64,000 bases of DNA, taken from NCBI GenBank assembly GCA_944324285.1, contig CALUVR010000002.1:62001-126000 (forward strand). The letters run 5' to 3'. A program made the translations under genes and the position numbers. Every line of letters begins with the position of its first letter. Position 1 is the stretch's first letter. This DNA comes from Candidatus Gastranaerophilales bacterium. Lineage in GTDB: Bacteria > Cyanobacteriota > Vampirovibrionia > Gastranaerophilales > Gastranaerophilaceae. Shown here piece after piece: positions 8,468 to 17,114 of the stretch. Under the pieces are notes generated by a model, which was not told the DNA's origin, ran no database searches, and saw only the letters and a program-made list of their open reading frames with translations.

Positions 8468-9256
8468 TTATTCTGCAACTGTTTCAGTTTGTTCTTCAAC
8501 TTTTTCTTCAACAACGCCGGCGTCTTCAGCTTTAATTTCTTCAATTTTAGCTTTCTGGTTAGCGTTGTTTTCTTTAAGCTGTTTGCCTTCAAGAACAGCG
8601 TCAGCAAGTTTAGAAGTGATTAATTTGATAGAACGAATAGCATCATCGTTGCCCGGGATTACGTAGTTAATACCGTCAGGGTTAGCGTTTGTATCAGCGA
8701 GGCAGATAACCGGAATACCGAGTTTATTTGCTTCCTGAATAGCGATTAATTCCTTGCCCTGGTCAATGATGAAGATTAAATCAGGCAATCCTCTCATATC
8801 TTTGATACCGCCTAAAGTTTTGCTTAATTTGCCTAATTGTCTGTTCAATTGAGCGATTTCTTTTTTAGGCAGTTTTTCAGCGTGACCTGAAGCTATAAAT
8901 TCTTCAAGTTCTTTCAATTTATTAACGCGCCCTCTGATGGTTTCGAAGTTAGTAAGCATACCGCCCAACCATCTTCTGTTAATGTAATAAGCGCCGGCTC
9001 TTTTTGCTTCTTCTGCAACAACTTCAGCGGCTTGTTTTTTAGTGCCTACAAAAAGGATGTTTTTATTGCGTGCTGCGAATTCTCTGACAACAGCGTAAGC
9101 TTCATCCAACAAGTCGGAAGTTTTGCGTAAATCAATAACGTAAATACCGTTTCTTGCACCGTAAATATACGGTTTCATTTTAGGGTTCCATCTTTGAGTC
9201 TGGTGTCCGAAGTGAACACCTGCTTCTAAAAGTTCAATCATAGATGCTACAGGCAT
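8468..9256 (-). CDS. rpsB: 30S ribosomal protein S2
   Basis: Structural protein of the small subunit, needed for S1 binding. The 262 residues carry the S2 signatures [31 protein letters not shown] and PDLIFIIDQ. The C-terminal about 35 residues are acidic and low-complexity ([15 protein letters not shown]), an extension common in this lineage. AAGGAG precedes the ATG. It is the first gene of the rpsB-tsf operon and has a roughly 170-nt GC-rich leader. Confidence 0.97.
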   Translation of the reverse strand: MPVASMIELLEAGVHFGHQTQRWNPKMKPYIYGARNGIYVIDLRKTSDLLDEAYAVVREFAARNKNILFVGTKKQAAEVVAEEAKRAGAYYINRRWLGGMLTNFETIRGRVNKLKELEEFIASGHAEKLPKKEIAQLNRQLGKLSKTLGGIKDMRGLPDLIFIIDQGKELIAIQEANKLGIPVICLADTNANPDGINYVIPGNDDAIRSIKLITSKLADAVLEGKQLKENNANQKAKIEEIKAEDAGVVEEKVEEQTETVAE

Positions 9257-9428
9257 CGTTTTTCTCCTTATGTTAATTGTGTACTACGGGCTAAACCGCC
9301 TCATCCGTAGGCAGTGCGGGCATTTGTTTTCCTAAACTTTGGTCTTATATTATAGACAAGCCCCAGTTTAGAATGTTTCGCCCCAACCCCGGACTAGGGC
9401 AAACCTATCAGGCTGGTGTAACCATTAA
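9257..9428 (-). promoter_or_regulatory. Structured 5' leader of rpsB
   Basis: The leader is much GC-richer than surrounding spacers and has several nested stems when read on the minus strand: CTAAACT (9365-9371) pairs with AGTTTAG (9332-9338) and encloses GTCT/AGAC, and CTACGG (9305-9310) pairs with CCGTAG (9284-9289). A G-rich tract (GGGGTTGGGGC) lies in the 5' half. Autoregulatory S2 leaders are known in gamma-proteobacteria (t44); equivalence here is inference. No match to a riboswitch class was recognised. Confidence 0.5.
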
Positions 9429-9434
9429 TATATT

Positions 9435-9463
9435 ACTATAAACATGCCGTATTGCAAATGTAA
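9435..9463 (-). promoter_or_regulatory. Promoter of rpsB-tsf
   Basis: Reading the minus strand: TTACAT (9463-9458), a 17-bp spacer and TATAGT (9440-9435). It predicts a start near 9428, just before the GC-rich leader begins. Confidence 0.5.
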
Positions 9464-9499
9464 TATTGACTTTTGTAAATAATAAAAATATGAAGAAAT

Positions 9500-9523
9500 G
9501 GCTGACAATTTCAATTGTCAGCC
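9500..9523 (-). terminator. Hairpin after lysS
   Basis: GGCTGACAAT/ATTGTCAGCC stem with a short loop, flanked by TGAAG/CTTCA that extends it. It lies 21 bp past the lysS stop; the downstream U-run is weak on the minus strand (ATTTCTTCATATTTTT). Confidence 0.6.
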
Positions 9524-9544
9524 CTTCAGTTTGTTTTATATTTA

Positions 9545-11044
9545 TTAGTTTTTCTTCTTTAAAGTCGGAAATGCAATAACATCTCTGATTGAAGGGGAAT
9601 TTGTCAACAGCATTACCAGTCTGTCGATACCTACACCCAGTCCGCCCATCGGAGGAGCACCGTGTTCAAGCGCACAGATGTAATCCTCATCAATTGGCAT
9701 TGCTTCTTCATCCCCGTTAGCTTTTGCCTGCATCTGGGCTTCAAATCTCATTCTCTGGTCAATAGGATCAGTCAATTCAGAGAACGCATTTGCAATTTCC
9801 CAGCCGTTAACGCGGGTTTCAAAACGCTCGGTCAAACGTTCGTTATCTCTGTGAACTTTTGCAAGCGGTGATATGTCACGCGGATAATCTATAATATGTA
9901 CAGGTTGAATTAAGTGAGGTTCAACCTTTTCCTCAAAGATTAAATCAATTACCTGTCCCCAGTTGTCGCATTCTTCAGGGTTAATGCCCATAGATTTAGC
10001 TTTTGATTTAGCGTCATCAAGGGTATAGCAGCTTGAAAAATCTACGTCAGTATATTCTTTAATCGCGCCGAGCATGGTTTTTCTGTCCCATGGCGGAGTT
10101 AAATCAATTTCGTTGTCGCCGTATGTAATTTTCATTGTGCCGAGAACTTCCTGCGCAACCGTTGATACAAGATTTTCGGTTAATACCATCATTTCATTAT
10201 AATCAACGTAAGCCTGATAAAGTTCCATCATTGTAAATTCAGGGTTGTGACGGATATCAATCCCTTCATTTCTGAAACTTCTGTTAATTTCAAAAATCTT
10301 TTCGCTCAAACCGCCGACCATAAGTCTTTTCAGATAAAGTTCAGGCGCAATTCTCAGGAACATATCCATATCAAGAGTATTGTGGTGTGTAATGAAAGGT
10401 CTTGCATTTGCGCCGCCTGCCTGCGGGTGAAGCATAGGTGTTTCAACTTCTAAAAATCCCTGTTTTGTTAAATATTCTCTGATTTTTTGGATAATCAAAC
10501 TTCTTGTTCTGAAAGTTTTTCTTACATCTTCATTGACAATCATATCAACGTAGCGCTGACGGTAACGGGTTTCCACATCGGTAAGTCCGTGAAATTTTTC
10601 AGGCAGCGGGAGAAGTGATTTTGATAATAATTTTAATGAAGTGGATTTAATTGAAAGTTCTCCGCGTGGTGTTCTTCTGATTGTACCGGTGAAACCTACG
10701 ATATCGCCGATATCAATAAGTTTTAATATTTTCATTTGCTCTTCTGATAAATTTTCTTTGTGTGAAAATATTTGGATTTTACCTGAAGCATCCATTAAAT
10801 CAATAAACATACCGGTATTTCTGATAGCCATAACACGTCCGGCAACTGAATAAGTATCTTCAGTTTCTTCACCTGCCGGAAGGTCTTTGTATTTTGCCTG
10901 TAAATCCGCAGCGTCAGCGTTTTTGTCAAACACATACGGATATGGGTTAATCCCTTTATCGGCTAAATCAGCAAGTTTTTGAATTCTTGTCTGTCTGATT
11001 TGGTCTATTGCCGAATTCGGCTCATGAACTGTTTGTTGTGTCAT
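9545..11044 (-). CDS. lysS: Lysyl-tRNA synthetase, class II
   Basis: Charges tRNA-Lys. The N-terminal OB-fold (about residues 60-170; SVAGRVMAIRNTGMFIDL) is followed by the class II catalytic core with motif 1 (FLEVETPML), motif 2 (FRNEGIDIRHNPEFTMMELY) and motif 3 (GLGVGIDRLVMLL). The frame extends 12 codons upstream, but the ATG at 11044 has AAGGAATT at a proper distance, giving 499 residues, the usual length. It is monocistronic between terminators. Confidence 0.96.
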   Translation of the reverse strand: MTQQTVHEPNSAIDQIRQTRIQKLADLADKGINPYPYVFDKNADAADLQAKYKDLPAGEETEDTYSVAGRVMAIRNTGMFIDLMDASGKIQIFSHKENLSEEQMKILKLIDIGDIVGFTGTIRRTPRGELSIKSTSLKLLSKSLLPLPEKFHGLTDVETRYRQRYVDMIVNEDVRKTFRTRSLIIQKIREYLTKQGFLEVETPMLHPQAGGANARPFITHHNTLDMDMFLRIAPELYLKRLMVGGLSEKIFEINRSFRNEGIDIRHNPEFTMMELYQAYVDYNEMMVLTENLVSTVAQEVLGTMKITYGDNEIDLTPPWDRKTMLGAIKEYTDVDFSSCYTLDDAKSKAKSMGINPEECDNWGQVIDLIFEEKVEPHLIQPVHIIDYPRDISPLAKVHRDNERLTERFETRVNGWEIANAFSELTDPIDQRMRFEAQMQAKANGDEEAMPIDEDYICALEHGAPPMGGLGVGIDRLVMLLTNSPSIRDVIAFPTLKKKN

Positions 11045-11155
11045 ATTAAATAATTCCTTATATTTTAGTGTAACTCTCAATTAAATAGTAACACAAAAAC
11101 ATAAAATATGTCAGTAAAAAGAAATTTGGCGTATAAACTGTTAAATAGCCAAAAA

Positions 11156-11175
11156 GAGCCTTATTGAAAGGCTCC
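11156..11175 (-). terminator. Rho-independent terminator after pilT
   Basis: GGAGCC/GGCTC hairpin with a 9-nt loop, followed on the minus strand by TTTTTGG. It lies 22 bp beyond the pilT stop. Confidence 0.75.
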
Positions 11176-11196
11176 TTTTCAAAAGTAATATGACAT

Positions 11197-12270
11197 TTAA
11201 ACATTTAACATACGTTTTAATTCATCAGGTCTTGAAGTTTTAGACATAGCATCTTCAAGAGTAATGAGGTTTTGTTTATACAAGCTTGCGAGAGCCATTT
11301 CAAGTGTCTGCATGCCCATACCCTGGTTCATTTGGAGCATAGAATAAATCTGTGCTGCTTTTGCTTCACGGATAAGGTTTGCGATAGCAGGGGTTACAAT
11401 CATAATTTCCTGAGCCATTACACGACCTTTTTTAGTTCCGTCAGGCTGAACTTTAGGCAGAAGAGTCTGTGAAAATACCGCTACCAGAGAGTTTGCGACC
11501 TGTACACGAATTTGTTGCTGCTGACCTTCAGGGAATACGTCAATGATACGGTCAATTGTCTGGGAAGCCGATGAGGTGTGAAGGGTTCCGAATACAAGGT
11601 GACCTGTTTCTGCGGCGGTAAGCGCTAATGCAATGGTTTCGTGGTCACGCATCTCACCTACCAGAATGATGTCAGGGTCTTCACGGAGGGCGGATTTCAG
11701 TGCGTTTGCAAATGATCTTGTATCCATGCCGAGTTCACGCTGGTGGATTATACTTGATTTTGATGTGTGAACAAATTCTATCGGGTCCTCAATTGTCAGA
11801 ATATGTTCCGCTTTTGTCGTATTGATATAGTCAATCATTGCTGCAAGAGTCGTTGATTTACCTGAACCTGTAGGTCCGGTTACAAGGATTAAACCTCTTG
11901 GTTTTTCTGCTGTTGTCCTGACAATTTCAGGAAGCCCGAGTTTTTCAAATGAAGGAACCTGTGATGTAATTGTACGGAAAGCCGCTGCGTAGTTGCCTTT
12001 ATCTTTATAAAAGTTAACCCTGAAACGGCTTAATCCTTCAATACCGTAAGAAAAGTCCAGTTCCCATTCCTGTTCCAGTCGTCTTCTCTGTTCGTTAGAA
12101 AGCATCGGGAAAAGTAGCTTTTCAACATCTTCCGGTGTCAGGGGCGCATAGTCTAATCGTTTTAATTTTCCGTCAACACGGATTGCAGGCGGTAAGTTAC
12201 TTGAAATGTGAAGGTCACTGCCGCCTTGCGTTACTAATTTTTCTAAAAGTTCTGAAATTTCAACTACCAT
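11197..12270 (-). CDS. pilT: Type IV pilus retraction ATPase PilT
   Basis: Hexameric ATPase that depolymerises type IV pili for twitching, located at the inner-membrane pilus base. The 357 residues contain Walker A GPTGSGKST (about 133-141), the Asp box and Walker B (DIILVGEMRD), and the His box TGHLVFGTLHTSSA. The C-terminus has the PilT-type AIANLIREAKAAQIYSMLQ region rather than the longer N-terminal domain of PilB. The small 83-aa gene lies 17 bp upstream, so they form one operon. It makes the five prepilin-like genes in this window plausible substrates of a functional type IV system. Confidence 0.95.
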   Translation of the reverse strand: MVVEISELLEKLVTQGGSDLHISSNLPPAIRVDGKLKRLDYAPLTPEDVEKLLFPMLSNEQRRRLEQEWELDFSYGIEGLSRFRVNFYKDKGNYAAAFRTITSQVPSFEKLGLPEIVRTTAEKPRGLILVTGPTGSGKSTTLAAMIDYINTTKAEHILTIEDPIEFVHTSKSSIIHQRELGMDTRSFANALKSALREDPDIILVGEMRDHETIALALTAAETGHLVFGTLHTSSASQTIDRIIDVFPEGQQQQIRVQVANSLVAVFSQTLLPKVQPDGTKKGRVMAQEIMIVTPAIANLIREAKAAQIYSMLQMNQGMGMQTLEMALASLYKQNLITLEDAMSKTSRPDELKRMLNV

Positions 12271-12287
12271 TTATTTTCTCTCTTTCT

Positions 12288-12539
12288 TTATTCCGAAAAG
12301 TTTAACAGAGCATCGTCATCATTCATTGCGGATTCTATCAGTTTATATGTCATATAAGCGCCAAGCGCCACTGCTTTTGGGTCAAGGTCCGTGTTTTTAG
12401 CTGCTTCTATAATAGCAGTATTTATCTCCGGATTTTCTTCTTTTATGTAGTGTATCATCATTTTACGCCATGCAGGCATATCTTTAAAAATTTCGGAAAA
12501 AGTATTCGCTGCTATCTCTTCTGTAATTATAGGCAACAT
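12288..12539 (-). CDS. Small 83-aa protein upstream of pilT
   Basis: Family not recognised. Largely helical by pattern; the last segment (ALGAYMTYKLIESAMNDDDA) ends in an acidic tail. No signal peptide or membrane segment. AGAGGTC precedes the ATG, and only 17 bp separate it from pilT, so a role linked to pilus retraction is an inference from position alone. It is divergent from recF, sharing the 100-bp region 12540-12640. Confidence 0.65.
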   Translation of the reverse strand: MLPIITEEIAANTFSEIFKDMPAWRKMMIHYIKEENPEINTAIIEAAKNTDLDPKAVALGAYMTYKLIESAMNDDDALLNFSE

Positions 12540-12640
12540 ATTTGACCTCTTATTTTACCATAATCTGATTATAGCGTAGAAATTATTATTTTAGCAAGCC
12601 GCTTAAAAAATAATCATTTGTTTGAAGTATAATAACCTGT

Positions 12641-13744
12641 ATGAGGCTGTTAAACTTAAAACTTGAAAACTACAGAAATTGTAAAAATATCGAATTGGAC
12701 TTAAATTCCGATAAAATTCTCATTATCGGAAAAAATGCGCAGGGAAAAACAAATATTCTGGAAAGTATTTATTTTCTATCAACCCTCAAAAGTCCGCGGA
12801 CTTCTAATAATATAGAGCTTATAAATTTTGATGCTGAAAAAGCGGAGATTGATGCCGAAATTATCAAAGCAGATACTGACGTTGAACTCGGCTATGTTTA
12901 TACAAAAGAAAAGACCCGTGAACTTAAGATAAACAGAGTTAAATCACGTCCGAAAGATTTTAAATCCGTATTAAAAACCGTACTTTTTTCCACAACTGAC
13001 TTGCTCCTTCTCAGAGGAAACCCGTCTGACAGAAGAGATTGGCTTGATAGAGCGATTTCCCAGATTTATCCTGCGTATGATGACAGACTTTCTAAATATG
13101 ACAAAATTCGTATTCAGAAAAACAACTTTTTAAAAGATTTAGCCAAAGGAAATACTCTTGACGAAACCCTGTTGGAAGTTTATAATGAGCAGCTTGTGAT
13201 TACCGGCAGTAATATAATCTTTCTTCGTAAAAAATTCCTTAATGAGATTGAAAGGATTGCCAGAGAAAAACACAGAATTATAAGCGAAACAGAAGAATTA
13301 AAACTAGATTACGACTGTTCATTTCTGAACGGAGAAACCGAACTTGACCAAATTGTAGAAAAATTTAAAGCGTCGCTTGCTGAACGAAGGGTGGAAGAAA
13401 TTCGCCGTTGTCAGGCATGTGTCGGACCGCATAGGGACGATATTATTTTTTATATAAACAAAAATGAAGCAACAAAATTTGCCTCGCAGGGACAGCAAAG
13501 AACTATAGTTCTGGCGCTGAAACTTTCGGAACTTGATATCATTACGGATAAAACAGGGGATGAACCGGTGCTTTTACTTGATGATGTTCTTGCGGAACTC
13601 GACGATATCAGGCAAAATTATCTTTTAAAATCCATAAACGACAGGACGCAGACGGTTATTACATCTGTTGACACAATTCTTTTTGAGGAAGAGTTTTTAA
13701 AAGACGTAAAAATATACAAAATTGAAAACGGTGCGATTAAATAG
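12641..13744 (+). CDS. recF: DNA recombination/repair protein RecF
   Basis: SMC-like ATPase that loads RecA at gaps with RecO and RecR. The 367 residues start with the typical LKLENYRNCKNIEL, Walker A GKNAQGKTN (about 30-38), the RecF-specific RRDWLDRAISQIYPAY, the signature SQGQQRTIVLALKL and Walker B LLLDDVLAELD. It is not next to dnaA, dnaN or gyrB as in many genomes. TATAAT ends 7 nt before the ATG and no Shine-Dalgarno sequence is visible, so the message may be leaderless. Confidence 0.95.
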   Translation: MRLLNLKLENYRNCKNIELDLNSDKILIIGKNAQGKTNILESIYFLSTLKSPRTSNNIELINFDAEKAEIDAEIIKADTDVELGYVYTKEKTRELKINRVKSRPKDFKSVLKTVLFSTTDLLLLRGNPSDRRDWLDRAISQIYPAYDDRLSKYDKIRIQKNNFLKDLAKGNTLDETLLEVYNEQLVITGSNIIFLRKKFLNEIERIAREKHRIISETEELKLDYDCSFLNGETELDQIVEKFKASLAERRVEEIRRCQACVGPHRDDIIFYINKNEATKFASQGQQRTIVLALKLSELDIITDKTGDEPVLLLDDVLAELDDIRQNYLLKSINDRTQTVITSVDTILFEEEFLKDVKIYKIENGAIK

Positions 13745-14248
13745 TTTCCGTATAATAAAATTTGCGGACAAACAAATGTGTAAGCACAATAAAAAATGAA
13801 TACGCCATTTCGGAAGTTTAGAAAAACAGATACAAGCGTTAGCTGCAATGGCATCCTGAACTTATTTCAGCCTTTTGTAGTAAACCGGTTTTTCAAGCTA
13901 TGCGGAATTGAAGAATTGTAGAATTCTTTGACTCTGCGATTGCGGGTCATAGCCTGCAATGACGTTAATCCCATCAGTCTCTCTTTATAGGCATTGTTAA
14001 CTTTTTATTGCAATGAATTTTAAGATTTTTGTCCTCTCTCAAGAGGAGGATAAATTGTACCAATGAAAAGTTAATAAACTTCTTTGCAAAGGGGAAATAA
14101 ACTCTCTGAGATAGTGATAGTCTGATGTGCGATTGTGAATACAGAGAAGGTGACGTGATGATGTAGGTTGGGCATACCTGCCCAACTAAGAGGCTTTCCA
14201 TTATAAGCGGCGTAATATGTTTTCTCCGACAATATATCCATCGGATGT
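13745..14248. other. Gene-free spacer with degraded palindromic repeats
   Basis: About 500 bp without a credible gene. It holds remnants of dispersed repeats: ATCCTGAACTTATTTCAGCC near 13854, a GCGATTGCGGGTCATAGCC...AATGACG stretch near 13938, CCTCTCTCAAGAGGAGG near 14032, and a perfect GTTGGGC/GCCCAAC hairpin at 14167-14186. A 75-codon minus-strand frame here has repeat-like composition and no ribosome site. Confidence 0.5.
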
Positions 14249-14277
14249 TTGCTAAATCCTGAAATATATGCTATAAT
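14249..14277 (+). promoter_or_regulatory. Promoter of the nfeD-slipin operon
   Basis: TTGCTA (14249-14254), a 17-bp spacer and a perfect TATAAT (14272-14277); the ATG follows 31 bp later, with AGGAG in between. Confidence 0.7.
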
Positions 14278-14307
14278 CTTTTTCGTTACAGGAGACAGGA
14301 GTTTTTT

Positions 14308-14736
14308 ATGGTATTATGGCAAATTTATACAATTGCGGGAGTGATTTGCATCATTCTTGAAATGCTGGTTCCTTCAATGTTTTTCTTAAATCTCGCAATT
14401 GCAGGTTTTATTACAGCAGTGATATCTTTATTTATCAACAATGCAGATATCCTCGTAATTGATTTTATTGTATTATCTCTGCTTTCTATATTTTTATTAA
14501 GACCTTTCCTTCTGAGAGCATTAAAGCCTTCTAAGGATAAAGAAACAGGGATTAAGGCGGAATATATCGGAAAGATAGTCAAGGTAACAGAGCCAGTTAC
14601 CAAATATTCCGGAACCATTACAATTTACGACGAACGCTGGGATGCAAGAGTGGAAAATGATGATGAAATCCCTGCCGGGACTGAAGTTCGTATTGTTAAA
14701 AATGACAGTTTAATTATGTATGTAGAAAGGGTGTAA
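14308..14736 (+). CDS. NfeD-like membrane protein
   Basis: Partner of SPFH/stomatin proteins in the cytoplasmic membrane. The 142 residues have three or four hydrophobic segments in the first 75 positions (MVLWQIYTIAGVICIILEML...) and a C-terminal OB-fold domain (about 80-142; IGKIVKVTEP...GTEVRIVKNDSLIMYVERV) typical of the short NfeD1b type without the protease domain. It is followed after 3 bp by the slipin gene, the standard pairing. Two AGGAG-like sites lie ahead of the ATG. Confidence 0.85.
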   Translation: MVLWQIYTIAGVICIILEMLVPSMFFLNLAIAGFITAVISLFINNADILVIDFIVLSLLSIFLLRPFLLRALKPSKDKETGIKAEYIGKIVKVTEPVTKYSGTITIYDERWDARVENDDEIPAGTEVRIVKNDSLIMYVERV

Positions 14737-14739
14737 TGT

Positions 14740-15711
14740 ATGACGATTTTATTATGGATTTTGCTTGTTGCATTAATCATTTATATTGCAAAAGGCGTTT
14801 TAATTGTACAGCAACAGGAAGTTGTTATTATTGAGCGTCTAGGTAAATATGAAAAGACCTTGGAATCAGGTTTGAATTTTATTTTTCCTATTTTGGACGC
14901 TCCGCGCGGAATAGCAAAAAGAGTGACGCAGCGCGGACTTGACGGAACAATTTATTCTTATTCAAAAGAAGTTTCAAGAATAGATTTGAGAGAAACGGTG
15001 TTTGATTTTCCGCGTCAGAACGTAATTACAAAGGATAACGTTACAATTACGATTAACGCGCTTTTGTATTATCAAATAGTAGACGCTAAAAAATCGGTAT
15101 ATGCTATTGCAAATCTTCCTGACGCAATAGAAAAATTGACCCAGACAACCCTGAGAAATCTTGTCGGTCAGCTTGATTTGGATGAAACTCTTGTATCCCG
15201 CGACAAAATTAATCAGGAGTTAAGAGCAATCCTTGACGAAGCCACAAACAAATGGGGTGTAAAAGTTAACAGAGTTGAACTGCAGGATATTATTCCTCCG
15301 ACAGATATTCAAAGCTCAATGGAAAAACAAATGAAAGCGGAAAGAGATAGACGTGCCGCAATCTTAGAGGCAGAAGGTTTGAAAAAATCCGCAATACTTA
15401 AGGCAGAAGGTCAGAAAGAAGCCGCGATTAACCAGGCAGAAGGTGAAAAACAAGCTGCAATTTTAAGGGCAGAAGGTGTTGCGCAGGCTCGTGTAATTGA
15501 AGCTGATGCGGAAAAAGAAGCTATTCAAAGAATTATCAATGCGTTAGCAGATAAAGGTCAGCCTGACAAATACTTGATTGCCATGAAATATCTGGAAACT
15601 CTTTCTGATATTACCGCAGGTGAAAATAATAAAGTTGTTTATATGCCGTATGAAGCAACCGGAATTTTATCTTCAGTCGACGGTATTAAACAGATGTTTG
15701 ATAAGAAGTAG
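14740..15711 (+). CDS. SPFH/stomatin-family membrane protein (QmcA/slipin type)
   Basis: Membrane-scaffold protein with one N-terminal transmembrane helix (about 2-22) and an SPFH domain (VVIIERLGKYEKTLESGLNFIFP onward), then a long helical segment with AEGLKKSAILKAEGQKEAA repeats typical of flotillin-like coiled coils, and a conserved C-terminal region including YLETLSDI. The length of 323 is normal. Located 3 bp after the NfeD gene and ended by a GC-rich terminator, so it is the second gene of a two-gene operon; the pair is thought to organise membrane microdomains. Confidence 0.92.
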   Translation: MTILLWILLVALIIYIAKGVLIVQQQEVVIIERLGKYEKTLESGLNFIFPILDAPRGIAKRVTQRGLDGTIYSYSKEVSRIDLRETVFDFPRQNVITKDNVTITINALLYYQIVDAKKSVYAIANLPDAIEKLTQTTLRNLVGQLDLDETLVSRDKINQELRAILDEATNKWGVKVNRVELQDIIPPTDIQSSMEKQMKAERDRRAAILEAEGLKKSAILKAEGQKEAAINQAEGEKQAAILRAEGVAQARVIEADAEKEAIQRIINALADKGQPDKYLIAMKYLETLSDITAGENNKVVYMPYEATGILSSVDGIKQMFDKK

Positions 15712-15717
15712 TAATAA

Positions 15718-15743
15718 GCGGGGCGAGTATCGCCCCGCCTTTT
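15718..15743 (+). terminator. Terminator of the nfeD-slipin operon
   Basis: GCGGGGCG/CGCCCCGC stem with a 5-nt loop and a CTTTTT tail, 7 bp after the slipin stop. Confidence 0.85.
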
Positions 15744-15789
15744 TAATTAATATGACCTGCGAAAAACTGCGGCACCGGACTTAGAGGAT

Positions 15790-17039
15790 ATGTGGATTAA
15801 GAAACCTGAATTTATTTTTATTATATTTGCCTTATTTTTCGGATTTATGATGATGGCTGTGACCCCTCCGTATAAGGTTCCTGATGAAGAGGCACATCTT
15901 TTAAGGGCGTGTGAAGTTGCTGACGGTATTTTATATAACAAAACTCCTGCAGAAAATGTTCAATGTGATAATTATATCCGTAAAAATATGAAACTAAATC
16001 GACCGGAAGGGGTATATCAGGTTACCGGGTATCCTCCGTTATTGTATTTTGTGTCTGCGCTCGGATTGAAAATCGGTCAAATCTGGGGCGGAAAAATAAT
16101 GTTTTATCTCGGCAGGATTTTTAACTTTTTTGTCTGGATTGCATTAACGGCACTTGCTATAAGAATTACTCCCGTTTTCAAGTGGATTTTTCTTTTTTCT
16201 GCGCTTTTACCTATGTCGCTATATCAGGGAATGTCCTTATCTGCTGATTCTTTTAATAATGCGTTTGCGTTTTTGTTCTTCGCTTATGTGTTTAAACTGA
16301 TTTTCGAGAAAAAGGAAACCTCTAAAAAAGATTTAATTATACTATCTGTGATGTCACTTTTGAGTGCGTTTACCAAAGGGGCGATATATCCGATATTATT
16401 ATTTGTGTTTTTACCGATGAAAAAACATAAATATCTTTTTCTTTAGTGTGTTTCTCTGCGGCGTTTTTATTGATGTCATATTGGGCATCAATTAATTTAC
16501 CTTTTATAAATCCGCCTGCGGATCCTGAATATCATAAGTATTTGCTGCTGCATAATCCGCTGGATTTTATAAGAGAATATATTTTAGCCGTTGTATTTAA
16601 GATTAATTATTATATACGTTCTTGTATAGGTATTTTCGGATGGCTGGATGTCAGATTGTTCCCTTGGGTGTATACTTTGACTGCGGTTGTATTCTTTTCG
16701 CTTTTTATATTTTTACCTGAGAAGAAAGTTTCAGATATTCAGAGAATTTTTGCGTTAACAGTTTTGTTCCTTTTTATGACAATGATGCATGTAATTCTCT
16801 ATATCACTTGGACTCCGCCTGAGTTTGATAAAATTGAAGGTTTTCAGGGAAGGTATTTGATTTCGATTTTGCCTTATGTATTTTTGTTGTTTGCTCAGGG
16901 AAAACAATATGTATCAGAAAAATTTCAGACGAATTATAAAATATTTATTTTAATTTATATGTTTTTGCTTCTCTCGATGTCATGTGTACGGCTTTCGGCA
17001 GCATATTATCCTGCAATTTTTTATCAAATAATGTTATAA
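15790..17039 (+). pseudogene. DUF2142-like polytopic membrane protein, split by a frameshift
   Basis: Two frames (15790-16446 and 16446-17039) together encode one polytopic protein of about 416 residues. The first half carries TPPYKVPDEEAHLLRA, matching the DUF2142 hallmark (loop with DE and H, as in GT-C glycosyltransferase-like proteins); the second continues the hydrophobic helices and ends with GRYLISILPYVFLLF. The break is at CTTTTTCTTTAG: adding one T to the T5 tract at 16436-16440 restores a continuous frame. It may be a real inactivation, a slippage-prone tract or a sequencing/assembly error. RBS AGAGGA precedes the ATG. Expected role: cell-surface polysaccharide assembly (inference). 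Confidence 0.75.
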
Positions 17040-17114
17040 AAATACAAATTTTTAACTTATTTTTTATGTTTTTGGTAAAATAATCTTAGACATTTACTAG
17101 AAAAGGAAGAAAAG

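Noticed and set aside
8423-8666. Phe-rich frames across the 3' end of rpsB
   Set aside because: Complement of the Glu/Lys-rich C-terminal codons of S2.
13974-14201. 75-codon minus-strand frame
   Set aside because: It lies in repeat-like spacer with hairpins, has no ribosome site, and its codon usage is unlike the neighbours.
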